The notes beneath the pieces are model-generated. The model did no database searches and had not been told where the DNA came from. It saw only the letters and a program-made list of their open reading frames with translations. Position numbers and translations under genes: made by a program. From NCBI RefSeq assembly GCF_039543385.1, contig NZ_BAABJQ010000063.1:1-10478 (forward strand): a stretch of DNA of 10,478 bases, written 5' to 3'. Source of the stretch: Rugosimonospora acidiphila. Lineage in GTDB: Bacteria; Actinomycetota; Actinomycetes; Mycobacteriales; Micromonosporaceae. Of the stretch, positions 1 through 7,300 are shown piece after piece (within the stretch, counting starts at the first letter, position 1; each line of letters starts with the position of its first letter).

Positions 1-688
1 CGACGGCGAGCAGGTCGTCGCGCGACACTCGGCCGCCGGGGCCGGACGGGACAACGACGGTCAGGTCCACCCCGAGGTCGCGCGCCAGCTTGCGCACCGG
101 CGGCTTGGCCAGCGGCCGGACGGGCTCGGCCGCGTCGGGTGGCTCCGGCCGGGCCACTACCGGTCTGGCCGCCGCCGGGCGGGCCACTGTCGGCCGGGTC
201 GCTGCCGGGCGGGCCGCCGCCGGGCGGGCCACTGCTGGGCGGGTCACCGACGGGCGGGTCGAGCGCCCGTGGCGGCGCGACCGTGAGCCGCCCGGGCCGT
301 AGCCGACGAGCACGGGCTGCCGGACCTCGGCGTCGGCCGATTCGGTGTCGGCGGGTCCGGTGTCGGCGGGTCCGGTGTCGGCGGGTCCAGTGTCGGTCGG
401 TTCGGCGTCAGCGGGTCCGGTGTCCGGCGGTTCGGCGCCCGCCGGCTCGACGTCCACCGTGACCAGTACCGTGCCGACGTTCACCGTGGCGCCCTCGGGC
501 ACGTGGATCTCGTGTACCACGCCGGTGAAGGGAATCGGCAGGTCCACGGCCGCCTTGGCGGTCTCGGCCGTACAGACCACCTGGCCGTCGGTGACCGCGT
601 CGCCGGGGCGCACCAACCAGCTGAGGATCTCACCGTCGGGGAGCCCCTCGCCGAGATCGGGCAGCGAAAATCGCCGGTACGTCGGCAT
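1..688 (-). CDS. bkdC: Dihydrolipoamide acyltransferase (E2) of a branched-chain 2-oxoacid dehydrogenase, 3' end off window
   Basis: This is the E2 core subunit, which takes the acyl group made by E1 onto a swinging lipoyl arm and passes it to CoA in the cytoplasm. 229 residues are visible. Residues 1-80 are a lipoyl domain with the start motif PDLGEGL and lipoyl-lysine K45 in ETAKA. Residues 86-121 are an acidic pentapeptide array. VLVGYGPGG (residues 126-134) follows, a motif I associate with actinobacterial branched-chain E2s. Residues 144-183 are a basic Arg-Pro array. Residues 192-229 are a peripheral-subunit-binding domain (PPVRKLARDLGVDL, then GPGGRVSRDDL), which docks E1 or E3. The catalytic acyltransferase domain with its HHxxxDG motif lies beyond the left edge and cannot be checked. 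The ATG at 688 follows AGAGG with about 6 bases of spacing and lies 21 bp after the E1-beta stop, so it is probably co-transcribed. The substrate is inferred from the operon partners; a pyruvate-type E2 is the alternative. Confidence 0.88.
   Translation of the reverse strand, partial: MPTYRRFSLPDLGEGLPDGEILSWLVRPGDAVTDGQVVCTAETAKAAVDLPIPFTGVVHEIHVPEGATVNVGTVLVTVDVEPAGAEPPDTGPADAEPTDTGPADTGPADTGPADTESADAEVRQPVLVGYGPGGSRSRRHGRSTRPSVTRPAVARPAAARPAATRPTVARPAAARPVVARPEPPDAAEPVRPLAKPPVRKLARDLGVDLTVVVPSGPGGRVSRDDLLAV
140..259 (-). repeat. Basic Arg-Pro pentapeptide array in the E2 linker
   Basis: Eight consecutive 15-bp units encode a pentapeptide of the form xRPxx (TRPSV, TRPAV, ARPAA, ARPAA, TRPTV, ARPAA, ARPVV, ARPEP). 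Arg falls at exactly every fifth residue from 145 to 180, each followed by Pro. The array sits just before the subunit-binding domain and replaces the usual irregular Ala/Pro linker of E2 proteins. The reading frame is kept throughout, so this is a coding repeat. Confidence 0.85.
326..433 (-). repeat. Acidic PADTG pentapeptide array in the E2 linker
   Basis: Seven 15-bp units encode variants of PADTG (PPDTG, PADAE, PTDTG, three PADTG-like units, SADAE). Asp falls at exactly every fifth residue from 89 to 119. Three units are nearly identical at the DNA level, which suggests recent expansion by slippage. The array links the lipoyl domain to the VLVGYG segment. Confidence 0.85.
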
Positions 689-709
689 CGGTCCCTCTCT
701 TCGCGAACG

Positions 710-1681
710 TCAGTAGGTGAGCAGCTGGTCGACCGCGTCGAGCACCCGGTCGGCGTCGGGCAGGAAGTACTCCTCCAGCCGCGCTGGCGGATACGGCACG
801 TGGTAGCCGCCGACCCGCAGTACCGGCGCCTCCAGCTCGTAGAAGCACCGTTCGGTGATGGCCGCCGCGATCTCGGCGCCCAGGCCAAGGAAGGTGGACG
901 CCTCGTGGACGACGGCCAGCCGGCCGGTCCGGGACACGGACGCGCGGACCGTCTCGATGTCCAGCGGGGACAGTGAGCGCAGGTCGATCACTTCGAGCGC
1001 TCGACCCTCCCGCTCGGCGATCTCGGCCGCCTCCAGGCACACCCGCACGGTCGGTCCGTAGCCGACCAACGTGCCGTCCGTACCCCGGCGCACCGTGCGG
1101 GCCTGGTGCAGCGGTGGCGGCGCCGCGGCGGTGTCGACGTCGGCCCGCTCCCAGTAGCGCCGCTTCGGCTCGAAGAAGATGACGGGGTCGTCGCTGCGTA
1201 CCGCCTGCTGGATCATCCAGTACGCGTCGGTGGGATTGCTGCACGCCACCACGCGCAGGCCCGGGGTGTGCGCGAAGTATGCCTCGGGCGACTCGCTGTG
1301 ATGCTCCACCGCGCCGATCCCGCCGCCGAACGGCACCCGCACGACCATCGGCAGCGTCACGGCGCCCAGCGACCGCGCGCGCATCTTGGCCAGCTGGGTG
1401 ATGATCTGGTTACAGGCCGGAAAGATGAAGCCATCGAACTGGATCTCCACGATCGGCCGGTAGCCGGACAGGCACAGGCCGATCGCGGTGCCGACGATCC
1501 CCGACTCGGCCAGCGGGGTGTCGATGACCCGTTCGTCGCCGAAGTCCTTGAGCAGGCCGTCGGTGACCCGGAACACGCCGCCGAGGCGGCCGACGTCCTC
1601 CCCCATGATCAGTACGTCCGGGTGCTCCAGCGCGGCACGCAGGCCCTCGTTGAGCGCCCGTACCAGCGTCATGGTCGTCAT
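710..1681 (-). CDS. bkdB: Branched-chain 2-oxoacid dehydrogenase E1 component, beta subunit
   Basis: This 323-residue beta subunit of the thiamine-diphosphate-dependent E1 decarboxylates 2-oxoacids, probably those from Val, Leu and Ile, and acylates the E2 lipoyl arm. Family landmarks are GEDVGRLGGVF (27-37), TPLAES with the thiamine-contacting Glu59, QFDGF (81-85), the glycine-rich VPFGGGIGAVEHHSESPEAY (116-135) with likely catalytic His128, and the transketolase C-terminal domain from about residue 190 (VIDLRSLSPLD at 231-241). Length is normal and the gene is intact. Its ATG overlaps the E1-alpha stop as ATGA, with a GGAG site 7 bases upstream inside the E1-alpha gene, so the two subunits are likely translationally coupled. 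A second ATG at codon 4 is possible. EHHSESPEAY fits branched-chain enzymes well, but pyruvate-type E1-beta proteins are close relatives. Confidence 0.92.
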   Translation of the reverse strand: MTTMTLVRALNEGLRAALEHPDVLIMGEDVGRLGGVFRVTDGLLKDFGDERVIDTPLAESGIVGTAIGLCLSGYRPIVEIQFDGFIFPACNQIITQLAKMRARSLGAVTLPMVVRVPFGGGIGAVEHHSESPEAYFAHTPGLRVVACSNPTDAYWMIQQAVRSDDPVIFFEPKRRYWERADVDTAAAPPPLHQARTVRRGTDGTLVGYGPTVRVCLEAAEIAEREGRALEVIDLRSLSPLDIETVRASVSRTGRLAVVHEASTFLGLGAEIAAAITERCFYELEAPVLRVGGYHVPYPPARLEEYFLPDADRVLDAVDQLLTY

Positions 1682-2778
1682 GCGTCCGCTCCGATCGCGG
1701 CCAGGGCGGCGGCCGCGTGCTCCTGGACAAGAGGGTGCGGTTCCGCGTACGCGTGGGCGAAGATCGCCTCCGGCGACGGGTCCGGCATGCCGCGTACGGC
1801 GACCCGAAGCCCGGCCGTCAGCTCATCGGCGTCGCGCCGCACCTCGGCGAAGAAGTCGTCGCCGGCGTACGCCTCCGCGACCAGCAGCCGGCGCAGGCGC
1901 TCGATCGGGTCGCGCCGCGCCCACAGCTCAACCTCCTCGGGCCGGCGGTAGCGCGACGGGTCGTCGGCCGTGGTGTGCGGGCCCATCCGGTAGGTGACGG
2001 CCTCGACGAGGGTCGGTCCCCCGCCGCCGCGGGCACGCTCCAGCGCGCTCGCGGTCACGGCCAGGCAGGCCAGCACGTCGTTACCGTCGACGCGGACCGA
2101 CGGGAAGCCGTAGCCCGCCGCGCGCTGATAGATCGGCACCCGGGTCTGCCGCTCGTTCGGCTCGGAGATCGCCCACTGGTTGTTCTGGCAGAAGAACACC
2201 ACCGGCGCGTCGAAGACCGCGGCGAAGTTGAAGGCCTCGTTCACGTCGCCCTGGCTGGCCGCGCCGTCCCCGAAGTACGCGAGAACCGCGCCCTCGGTAC
2301 CGCGCTTGCGCAGGCCCATCGCGTACCCCGTGGCGTGCAGCACCTGCGAGCCGATCACGATCGTGTAGAGGTGGAACCCGTGGGTGGCGGGATCCCAACC
2401 GCCGTGGTTGACGCCGCGGAACAGCCCCATCAGGGTGGCCGGTTCCACGCCACGGCACAGCGCGACTCCGTGCTCCCGGTACGCAGGGAAGACGTGGTCG
2501 CCGGGGCGGGCCGCGCGGGCCGAACCGATCTGCGCCGCCTCCTGGCCGAGACTGGGAATCCACATGCCGAGCTCGCCCTGACGTTGCAGCAGCACAGCTT
2601 CGGCGTCGAGCCGCCGGGTGAGCACCATGTCGCGGTAGAGCGCGCGGCACTGCTCGGCGGTGACCCGAAGCGGGTAGTCGGGATGGTCGCGGCGCCGGCC
2701 GTCCGGCGCCAGCAATTGCACCCCGTCGCCGTACTCCGATTCGCCTATTGATTCGTCAGCGTCGATTTGCATGCCCAC
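1678..2778 (-). CDS. bkdA: Branched-chain 2-oxoacid dehydrogenase E1 component, alpha subunit
   Basis: This is the partner of the E1-beta subunit and binds thiamine diphosphate. With the GTG start it has 366 residues. FPAYREHG lies at 97-104. The thiamine-diphosphate motif runs from GDGAASQGDVNEAFNF (170-185) to CQNNQWAISEP (197-207), with the GDG...NN span of 31 residues usual for the family. TYRMGPHTTADDPSRYR (262-278) is the loop with active-site His268. The end, with YAEPHP, matches actinobacterial E1-alpha proteins annotated either as BkdA or as PdhA. GTG at 2778 is preferred because AGGAG lies 6 bases upstream; the ATG two codons later would be 12 bases away. An ATG at 2904 would add 42 unrelated basic residues and run over the likely promoter. 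It is the first gene of the operon and diverges from the small plus-strand gene. No E3 gene is in view. Confidence 0.92.
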   Translation of the reverse strand: MGMQIDADESIGESEYGDGVQLLAPDGRRRDHPDYPLRVTAEQCRALYRDMVLTRRLDAEAVLLQRQGELGMWIPSLGQEAAQIGSARAARPGDHVFPAYREHGVALCRGVEPATLMGLFRGVNHGGWDPATHGFHLYTIVIGSQVLHATGYAMGLRKRGTEGAVLAYFGDGAASQGDVNEAFNFAAVFDAPVVFFCQNNQWAISEPNERQTRVPIYQRAAGYGFPSVRVDGNDVLACLAVTASALERARGGGGPTLVEAVTYRMGPHTTADDPSRYRRPEEVELWARRDPIERLRRLLVAEAYAGDDFFAEVRRDADELTAGLRVAVRGMPDPSPEAIFAHAYAEPHPLVQEHAAAALAAIGADA

Positions 2779-2873
2779 CGCGATCTCCTGTCGGTATGCG
2801 CGGAAGCCAAAGCCTTGGAGGCGGTGAACGCGGCGCCGATGAGTGGCCGCACCATTCGCTCGCCCACACCGAA

Positions 2874-2904
2874 ACACTAGCCGCGCAACGCGTGTGGGCG
2901 TCAA
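2874..2904 (-). promoter_or_regulatory. Candidate sigma-70-type promoter for the dehydrogenase operon
   Basis: On the minus strand TTGACG (2904-2899) is followed after 19 bases by TAGTGT (2879-2874). This fits the actinomycete pattern of TTGAC plus TAGnnT, with a slightly long spacer. Transcription would start near 2867, giving a leader of about 90 nt before the GTG at 2778. Confidence 0.4.
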
Positions 2905-2923
2905 CCCCTGCTGAACTTAGGGG
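2905..2923. promoter_or_regulatory. Inverted repeat next to the -35 box, possible regulator site
   Basis: CCCCT (2905-2909) and AGGGG (2919-2923) form an inverted repeat with a 9-bp spacer, directly against the candidate -35 of the dehydrogenase operon. TAGGGG recurs at 2941-2946, 23 bp from the copy at 2918. The position suits an activator that contacts RNA polymerase at the -35 box. The regulator is not identifiable from the sequence; LuxR-type cluster regulators use sites with similar G/C runs, but this is only a guess. Confidence 0.35.
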
Positions 2924-2927
2924 GAAC

Positions 2928-2966
2928 GTGAAGATCGCTCTAGGGGATCGCTACGGGTGCCACCCG
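2928..2966 (+). promoter_or_regulatory. Possible promoter and palindrome upstream of the small plus-strand gene
   Basis: GTGAAG (2928-2933) and TACGGG (2952-2957), 18 bases apart, form a weak -35/-10 pair. The -10 overlaps a palindrome, CGGGTG-C-CACCCG (2954-2966), a 6-bp perfect inverted repeat with one central base. A protein bound there could block or steer transcription of the gene at 3014. The palindrome is certain; the promoter is weak. Confidence 0.25.
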
Positions 2967-3004
2967 CGCCACCGGGTCATTCATTCTGGAGTCCCGCACC
3001 AGAT

Positions 3005-3010
3005 GGAGGT
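3005..3010 (+). promoter_or_regulatory. Strong Shine-Dalgarno site of the DUF5988-like gene
   Basis: GGAGGT lies 3 bases before the ATG at 3014. It fixes this start, because the nearby ATG at 3003 meets a stop after three codons. Confidence 0.75.
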
Positions 3011-3013
3011 GTA

Positions 3014-3241
3014 ATGATCCAAGATTCCAACCACCGCCAGTACACCGGCCGCGAGATCATCCTCCGTGGCGGCCCGAAAGGCCTTCCCGAAGAGGCGCGC
3101 CGCCTCGTGGTGGACCACGCAGAGAGCAAGATCAAGCTGCATTTCGGAGCCGGGTACGAGCATTTCGAGCAGGTCGACGGAGCGGCCGAAACCGGACCCA
3201 TTCCTTTCCAATGGACCATGCGGACGAAAATCGCGGAGTAA
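3014..3241 (+). CDS. Small DUF5988-like protein, function unknown
   Basis: This 75-residue protein resembles the DUF5988 family of small actinobacterial proteins, many of which I recall near secondary-metabolite genes. The recognisable core is IILRGGPKGLPEE (15-27), then KIKLHFGAGYEHFE (39-52), then a C-terminal segment PFQWTMRTKIAE (64-75). There is no signal peptide, membrane segment or cysteine, so it is probably cytoplasmic. A perfect GGAGGT site drives its start and it stands alone: it diverges from the dehydrogenase operon and converges on the PKS gene, with hairpins in between. The family has no function I can name. The family call rests on remembered consensus patterns and would need a profile search. 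Confidence 0.72.
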   Translation: MIQDSNHRQYTGREIILRGGPKGLPEEARRLVVDHAESKIKLHFGAGYEHFEQVDGAAETGPIPFQWTMRTKIAE

Positions 3242-3499
3242 CGTACCACCGGCAACACAGTCGAAAAATTCGTCGACGTTGCGGCACCTACTCCTTCGCC
3301 AAACTCCGACGCGACGCGGCAAGCTACATCGGGGGGTGCTGCGCCGGGAGTCACCGGCCATCCGGTCGGTGCGGTCGCGAGCAGCCCGCCACCCGAATGC
3401 GTTGCCCGGAACCGCTGGAGGCGGCAACGGACCCGCTGAACGCGGCAACGGCGCCGCGCCCCGCGGCAACATTCCACTCTGATCGAGCGCCGTCCACCC
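3242..3499. other. Intergenic stretch without a convincing gene
   Basis: About 260 bp between the small gene and the terminator hairpin. Reading frames are open on both strands, but their translations are Arg-, Gly- and Cys-rich composition artefacts with no recognisable domain. Its features are an A/T-rich patch near 3261-3270, just after the small gene, and three spaced direct repeats at 3421-3470. No tRNA or known RNA structure was recognised. Confidence 0.6.
3421..3470. repeat. Three GCGGCAAC direct repeats at exact 21-bp spacing
   Basis: The octamer GCGGCAAC starts at 3421, 3442 and 3463; the first two copies extend to GCGGCAACGG. A spacing of 21 bp equals two helical turns, which would suit protein binding on one DNA face. 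It also equals seven codons: in one plus frame it reads as heptads ending in AAT (LEAATDP, LNAATAP, RPAATFH), so a relic of a coding repeat is possible. Confidence 0.55.
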
Positions 3500-3542
3500 A
3501 CGACGAAACTCCGGCCGGTCCAACCGGCCGGAGTTTCGTCGT
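3500..3542. terminator. Likely bidirectional terminator hairpin
   Basis: A perfect 19-bp inverted repeat (3500-3518 and 3524-3542) surrounds a 5-base centre, TCCAA. The stem core is CTCCGGCCGG, with GACGAAA on one side and TTTCGTC on the other, so each strand has a short T run inside the descending arm. It lies between convergent genes, where a two-way terminator is expected. There is no T tract after the stem, as is common in high-GC actinomycetes. Confidence 0.8.
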
Positions 3543-3547
3543 CTCGG

Positions 3548-3635
3548 GCGCTCGACTTCGCTGTCTTTCGCGCTCGGTCTCGTTGGCTCCCGCGCTCGAC
3601 CCCGTCGTCTCGCACGCTCGGTCTTGTTGGCTCGG
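3548..3635. repeat. Two imperfect 44-bp tandem repeats
   Basis: Units 3548-3591 and 3592-3635 match at 34 of 44 positions by eye. Each begins GCGCTCGAC and holds CGCTCGGTCT, then GTTGGCTC. A third unit starts (GCGCTCGG at 3636) and breaks off at the next hairpin. The array fills the gap between the two terminator-like hairpins. Neither strand gives a plausible protein. Confidence 0.65.
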
Positions 3636-3638
3636 GCG

Positions 3639-3667
3639 CTCGGCGGGCGGTCGCGCCGCCCGCCGAG
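3639..3667 (-). terminator. GC-rich hairpin just after the PKS stop codon
   Basis: A perfect 12-bp stem (3639-3650 and 3656-3667) with loop TCGCG lies 26 bases past the PKS stop. It is almost pure G/C with no following T run, so it could be a terminator or an mRNA-stabilising hairpin at the 3' end of the PKS transcript. Confidence 0.55.
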
Positions 3668-3693
3668 GCACTTCCGGTGGGGCCCGGGACGGC

Positions 3694-4359
3694 TCAGCGG
3701 GCGGCCGCGGTGCTGGCGAGCCACTCGTGCAGAGCCTGGGCCCCGGCCGGGTCGTCCGGTCCGGCGCTCACCGTGACGCTGGGGACCTCGGTCGCCACGT
3801 CGCCGGAACCGCCGAACAGCCGCAGCTGCGCGGCCAGATCGAACAGCACCCGCTCGGTGGACCGGGGCGGCAACGCGGCGAGTTCCCGCTCCGGGTCGGC
3901 CGGGTCGACGCGTACGAAGCCGTCCACCTCGTGGCCGGCCGCGCACAGCCACGCGGTCAGCTCCTGAGCCGGCAGCCAGCCGGACCCGTGCGCCACGACG
4001 ACCACCGGCCGGTCCTCGATGAACGGCCGCAACGACGCGGCCAGCAGTTCGGCGGCCACCGCGCGGCTGCCCGCCGGCGCGTCGCCGTCGCGCGGTTGCG
4101 GCGCGGCCAGCACGGTGCGCAGACCACCGAAGCGGGCGGCCACCTCATCGGCGAACTCGTCCGCGCCGTCGGGCGAGCCGACGCACACCAGGACCGGGCC
4201 GTCCGGGCTGTCGGCGAGCCGCCGCGCGCTGACTCGGCCGGGCTCGGGGGCCTCGGCGAGCACCGGCCGCAGCGCCTCGCTGGCCAGCAGGACGGCCCTG
4301 AACTCGTCGGTGCGCCCCTGCGCGCGGGCCTGGTCGAACAGCAGCGACAGGGTGCCCGG
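3694..4359 (-). other. Degenerate thioesterase-like C-terminal domain
   Basis: The domain starts like a PKS TE (GTLSLLFDQARAQGR at 2041-2055) and keeps PVLVCVGS (2094-2101), the strand before the elbow (RPVVVVAH) and Asp2191 in VRVDPAD. The nucleophile elbow reads AHGSGW (2162-2167) where active TEs have GHSxG, so Gly2164 (codon 3985-3987) replaces the catalytic Ser. After VTVSAG (2233-2238) the usual W-rich segment and the GDHFTM block with the catalytic His are missing; only ALHEWL remains before the end. Compared with the erythromycin synthase TE as I recall it, roughly 40 residues are deleted. Confidence 0.8.
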
Positions 4360-7300
4360 CGCGTCGTCCTCGGCCGGTGGCCGCAGGTGCTCCAGCAGGT
4401 GGTCGGCGACGTGGGCGGCGGTGGGGTGGTCCCAGATCAGCCCGGCCGGCAGCGGGACGCCGGTCAGTGTGGTCAGCCGGTTGCGCAGCTCCATCACGCC
4501 GAGCGAGGTGAAGCCCAGCTCGAGGAAGGGCGCGTCGGGCTCGACCGCGTCGGCCTGGGTGAACCCGAGCGTCGCGGCAGCGGCGAGGAGCACGTGCCGC
4601 AGCACCAGTTCGCGCCGCTCAGCCACGTCCAGCGTCGCGAGGTCACGCCGCAGCCGCTCCGCGGGGTCGTCGACCTCCGCCTCGACCGGGCCGGCCGGCC
4701 CAACGGCCGGGGACACCGGTACCGCCGCGCCCGGCGTCGCGTCCAGCCAGTACTTCTCCCGCTGGAAGGCGTAGGTGGGCAGGTCGACCCGCCGGGCGCC
4801 GAGGTCGGCGTAGAAGGCGGGCCAGTCGATGGGCGCACCGTGCACGTGCAGCGCCGCCAGGGCCGCGGTCGTTGCCGCCTCGTCGGGCCGGTCCCGGCGT
4901 AGCGCGGCGACGGCGCGAGTGTCGGCGCCGAGCGTCTCGCGGACCATCGCCGACAGCACCGCGTCCGGCCCGACCTCCAGGTACGTGGCCGCCCCGGCCT
5001 CGTCGAGGCTGCGTACAGCGTCGGCGAACCGCACAGTCGCGCGCACCTGGTTGACCCAGTAGCCCGGATCCCGCACGGCGTCCGGCTCGAACCGGCCGGT
5101 CACCGCGGACACCATCGGGATGCGCGGCGAGTGGAAGCTCAGGCCCGCGAGCGCGTCGCCGAAGTCGTCCAGCATCGACGCCATCCGCTCGGAGTGGAAC
5201 GCGTGGCTGACGGTCAGGCGGCGGATGCGGGCCCCGGCGGCGGCGAGCGCTCCGGCGACCGCCTCGGTCGGGCCCTCATCGCCCGACAGGACGATCGAGG
5301 TGGGCCCGTTGACGGCGGCGACGGACACGCTGCCATCGTCGGGCATAGCGGCGCGGGCCTCGCTCTCCGATACCCCCACGGCGATCATCACGCCGCCGGG
5401 CGGCAGCGCGTCCATCAGCGTGGCCCTGGCCCCGACCAGCGCCGCCGCGTCCGGCAGGGTGAGCACTCCGGCGACGTGAGCGGCCGCGATCTCGCCGATC
5501 GAGTGGCCGGTGACGAAGTCCGGCGCCAGGCCCCAGCCGCGGAGCAGCGCGAAGAGCGCCACCTCGGTCGCGAACAGGGCCGGCTGGGTGTACCGGGTGC
5601 GGCCGAGCAGTTCCGGTTCGGAGGCGATGACGTCGCGCAGCGGGCGGTCCAGGTACCTGTCCAGTTCGCCGCAGGCGGCGTCGAAGGCGTCGGCGTAGGC
5701 CGGGTACCGCGCCGCCAGCGCCAGCCCCATGCCCGGCCGCTGCGCGCCCTGCCCGGTGAACAGCATGGCGAGCCGGCCCGACGAACTGCGGCCCGCCTCG
5801 ACGTACGGGCTGGGCTCGCCCTCGGCGATGGCGCGGAGGCCGGCGAGCAGCGCGTCGCGGTCGGGCCCATGCACGACTGCCCGGTGCGGCCACGTCGTGC
5901 GGGAGACGGCCAGCGAGTAGCCGACGTCGACCGGGTCCAGGTCGGCACCGGCGACGTGGCCGGCGAGGGTCCGCGCCTGGTCGCGCAGCGCCATCGATGA
6001 CTGCGCCGAGACGCCCCAGGCGTACGCCGGGGCTTCCGGTCGGCGCGGGGCGGGGGCGGGCTCGGGCTCCGCCGGGGCGGGCTGCTCGAGTACCACGTGG
6101 GCGTTGGTGCCGGAGATGCCGAAGGACGACACCGCCGCGCGCCGGGGCCGGTCGCCGCCCACCGTCCACTCCCGAGCCGCGCAGAGCAGCCGTACCTCAC
6201 CCGACGCCCAGTCCACCTGGTCGCTCGGCGCGTCGACGTGCAACGTCCGGGGCAGGGTACCGGCGTGCATCGCCATCACCATCTTGATGACGCCGGCGAC
6301 GCCGGCCGCGGCCTGGGTGTGCCCCAGGTTCGACTTGATCGATCCGAGCCAGAGCGGGCGGTCCGGATCGCGGTCCCGGCCGTAGGTGGCCAGCAGCGCC
6401 TGCACCTCGATGGGGTCGCCGAGCCGGGTACCGGTGCCGTGGCCCTCGACCGCGTCGACGTCGCCGGATGCCAGCCCCGCGGCGGACAGCGCGGCCTGGA
6501 TCACCCGCTGCTGGGACGGCCCGTTCGGGGCGGTGAGCCCGTTGCTGGCACCGTCCTGGTTCACCGCCGAACCGCGAACCACGGCGAGTACGGGGTGGCC
6601 CTGTCGGCGGGCGTCCGAGAGGCGCTCCAGCAGCAGCACCCCGACGCCCTCACCCCAGCCGGTGCCGTCCGCCGCCGCGGCGAAGGACTTGCACCGCCCG
6701 TCCACGGCCATGCCGCGCTGGCGGCTGAACTCGATGAACAGCGCCGGGGTGGACAGCACGGTGGCGCCGCCGGCCAGGGCCAGGTCGCATTCGCCCTGAC
6801 GCAGGGACTGCGCGGCGAGGTGCAGCGCGACCAGCGACGAGGAGCAGGCCGTGTCGACCGTGATGGCCGGGCCCTCCAGGCCGAGGGAGTAGGAGATGCG
6901 GCCGGAGGCGACGCTGCCGGAGCTGCCCGTGCCGAGGTAGCCCTCGACGCCCTCGGGCAGGCTGGACAGTCGCGCCGCGTAGTCGAAGTACATGAGTCCG
7001 GCGAAGACGCCGGTGCGGCTGCCGCGCAGCGACCGCGGGTCGATGCCGGCCCGCTCGACCGCCTCCCACGAGGTCTCCAGCAGCAGCCGCTGCTGCGGGT
7101 CCATGGCCAGCGCCTCGCGGGGCGAGATGCCGAAGAAGCCCGCGTCGAACTCGGTGGCGTCGTAGAGGAAGCAGCCCTGCCGGGCGTAGGAGGTGCCGCT
7201 GCGCTCCGGGTCGGGGTCGTAGAGGGCGTCCACGTCCCAGCCCCGGTCCACCGGCCACTCGCCGACCGCGTCGGTCTCCGCCGCGACGAGGCTCCACAGC

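Noticed and set aside
140..433. CRISPR-like or satellite repeats
   Set aside because: The period is 15 bp without unique spacers and stays in the E2 reading frame; it encodes pentapeptide linkers.
1717..2751. Plus-strand open frame of 344 codons
   Set aside because: Antisense shadow of the intact E1-alpha gene.
2779..2904. Longer E1-alpha start at ATG 2904 (42 extra residues)
   Set aside because: The extra residues are basic and unlike the family N-terminus. The start would overlap the likely promoter, and a good AGGAG site lies 6 bases before GTG 2778.
3982..3984. Ser2165 as an alternative TE nucleophile
   Set aside because: Around Ser2165 the elbow would read HGSGW, with His and Trp at the positions that need small Gly residues, and the catalytic His block is missing anyway.
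4504..4509. Final ACP judged inactive because of GFTSL in place of GFDSL
   Set aside because: The phosphopantetheine Ser1991 is present and the Asp position is known to vary in working ACPs.
3211..4902. Plus-strand open frame of 563 codons
   Set aside because: It runs antisense across the PKS TE, ACP and AT. Its translation is Arg/Gly/Gln-rich with no domain; the PKS frame on the minus strand has clear motifs. Long antisense frames are normal in high-GC DNA.
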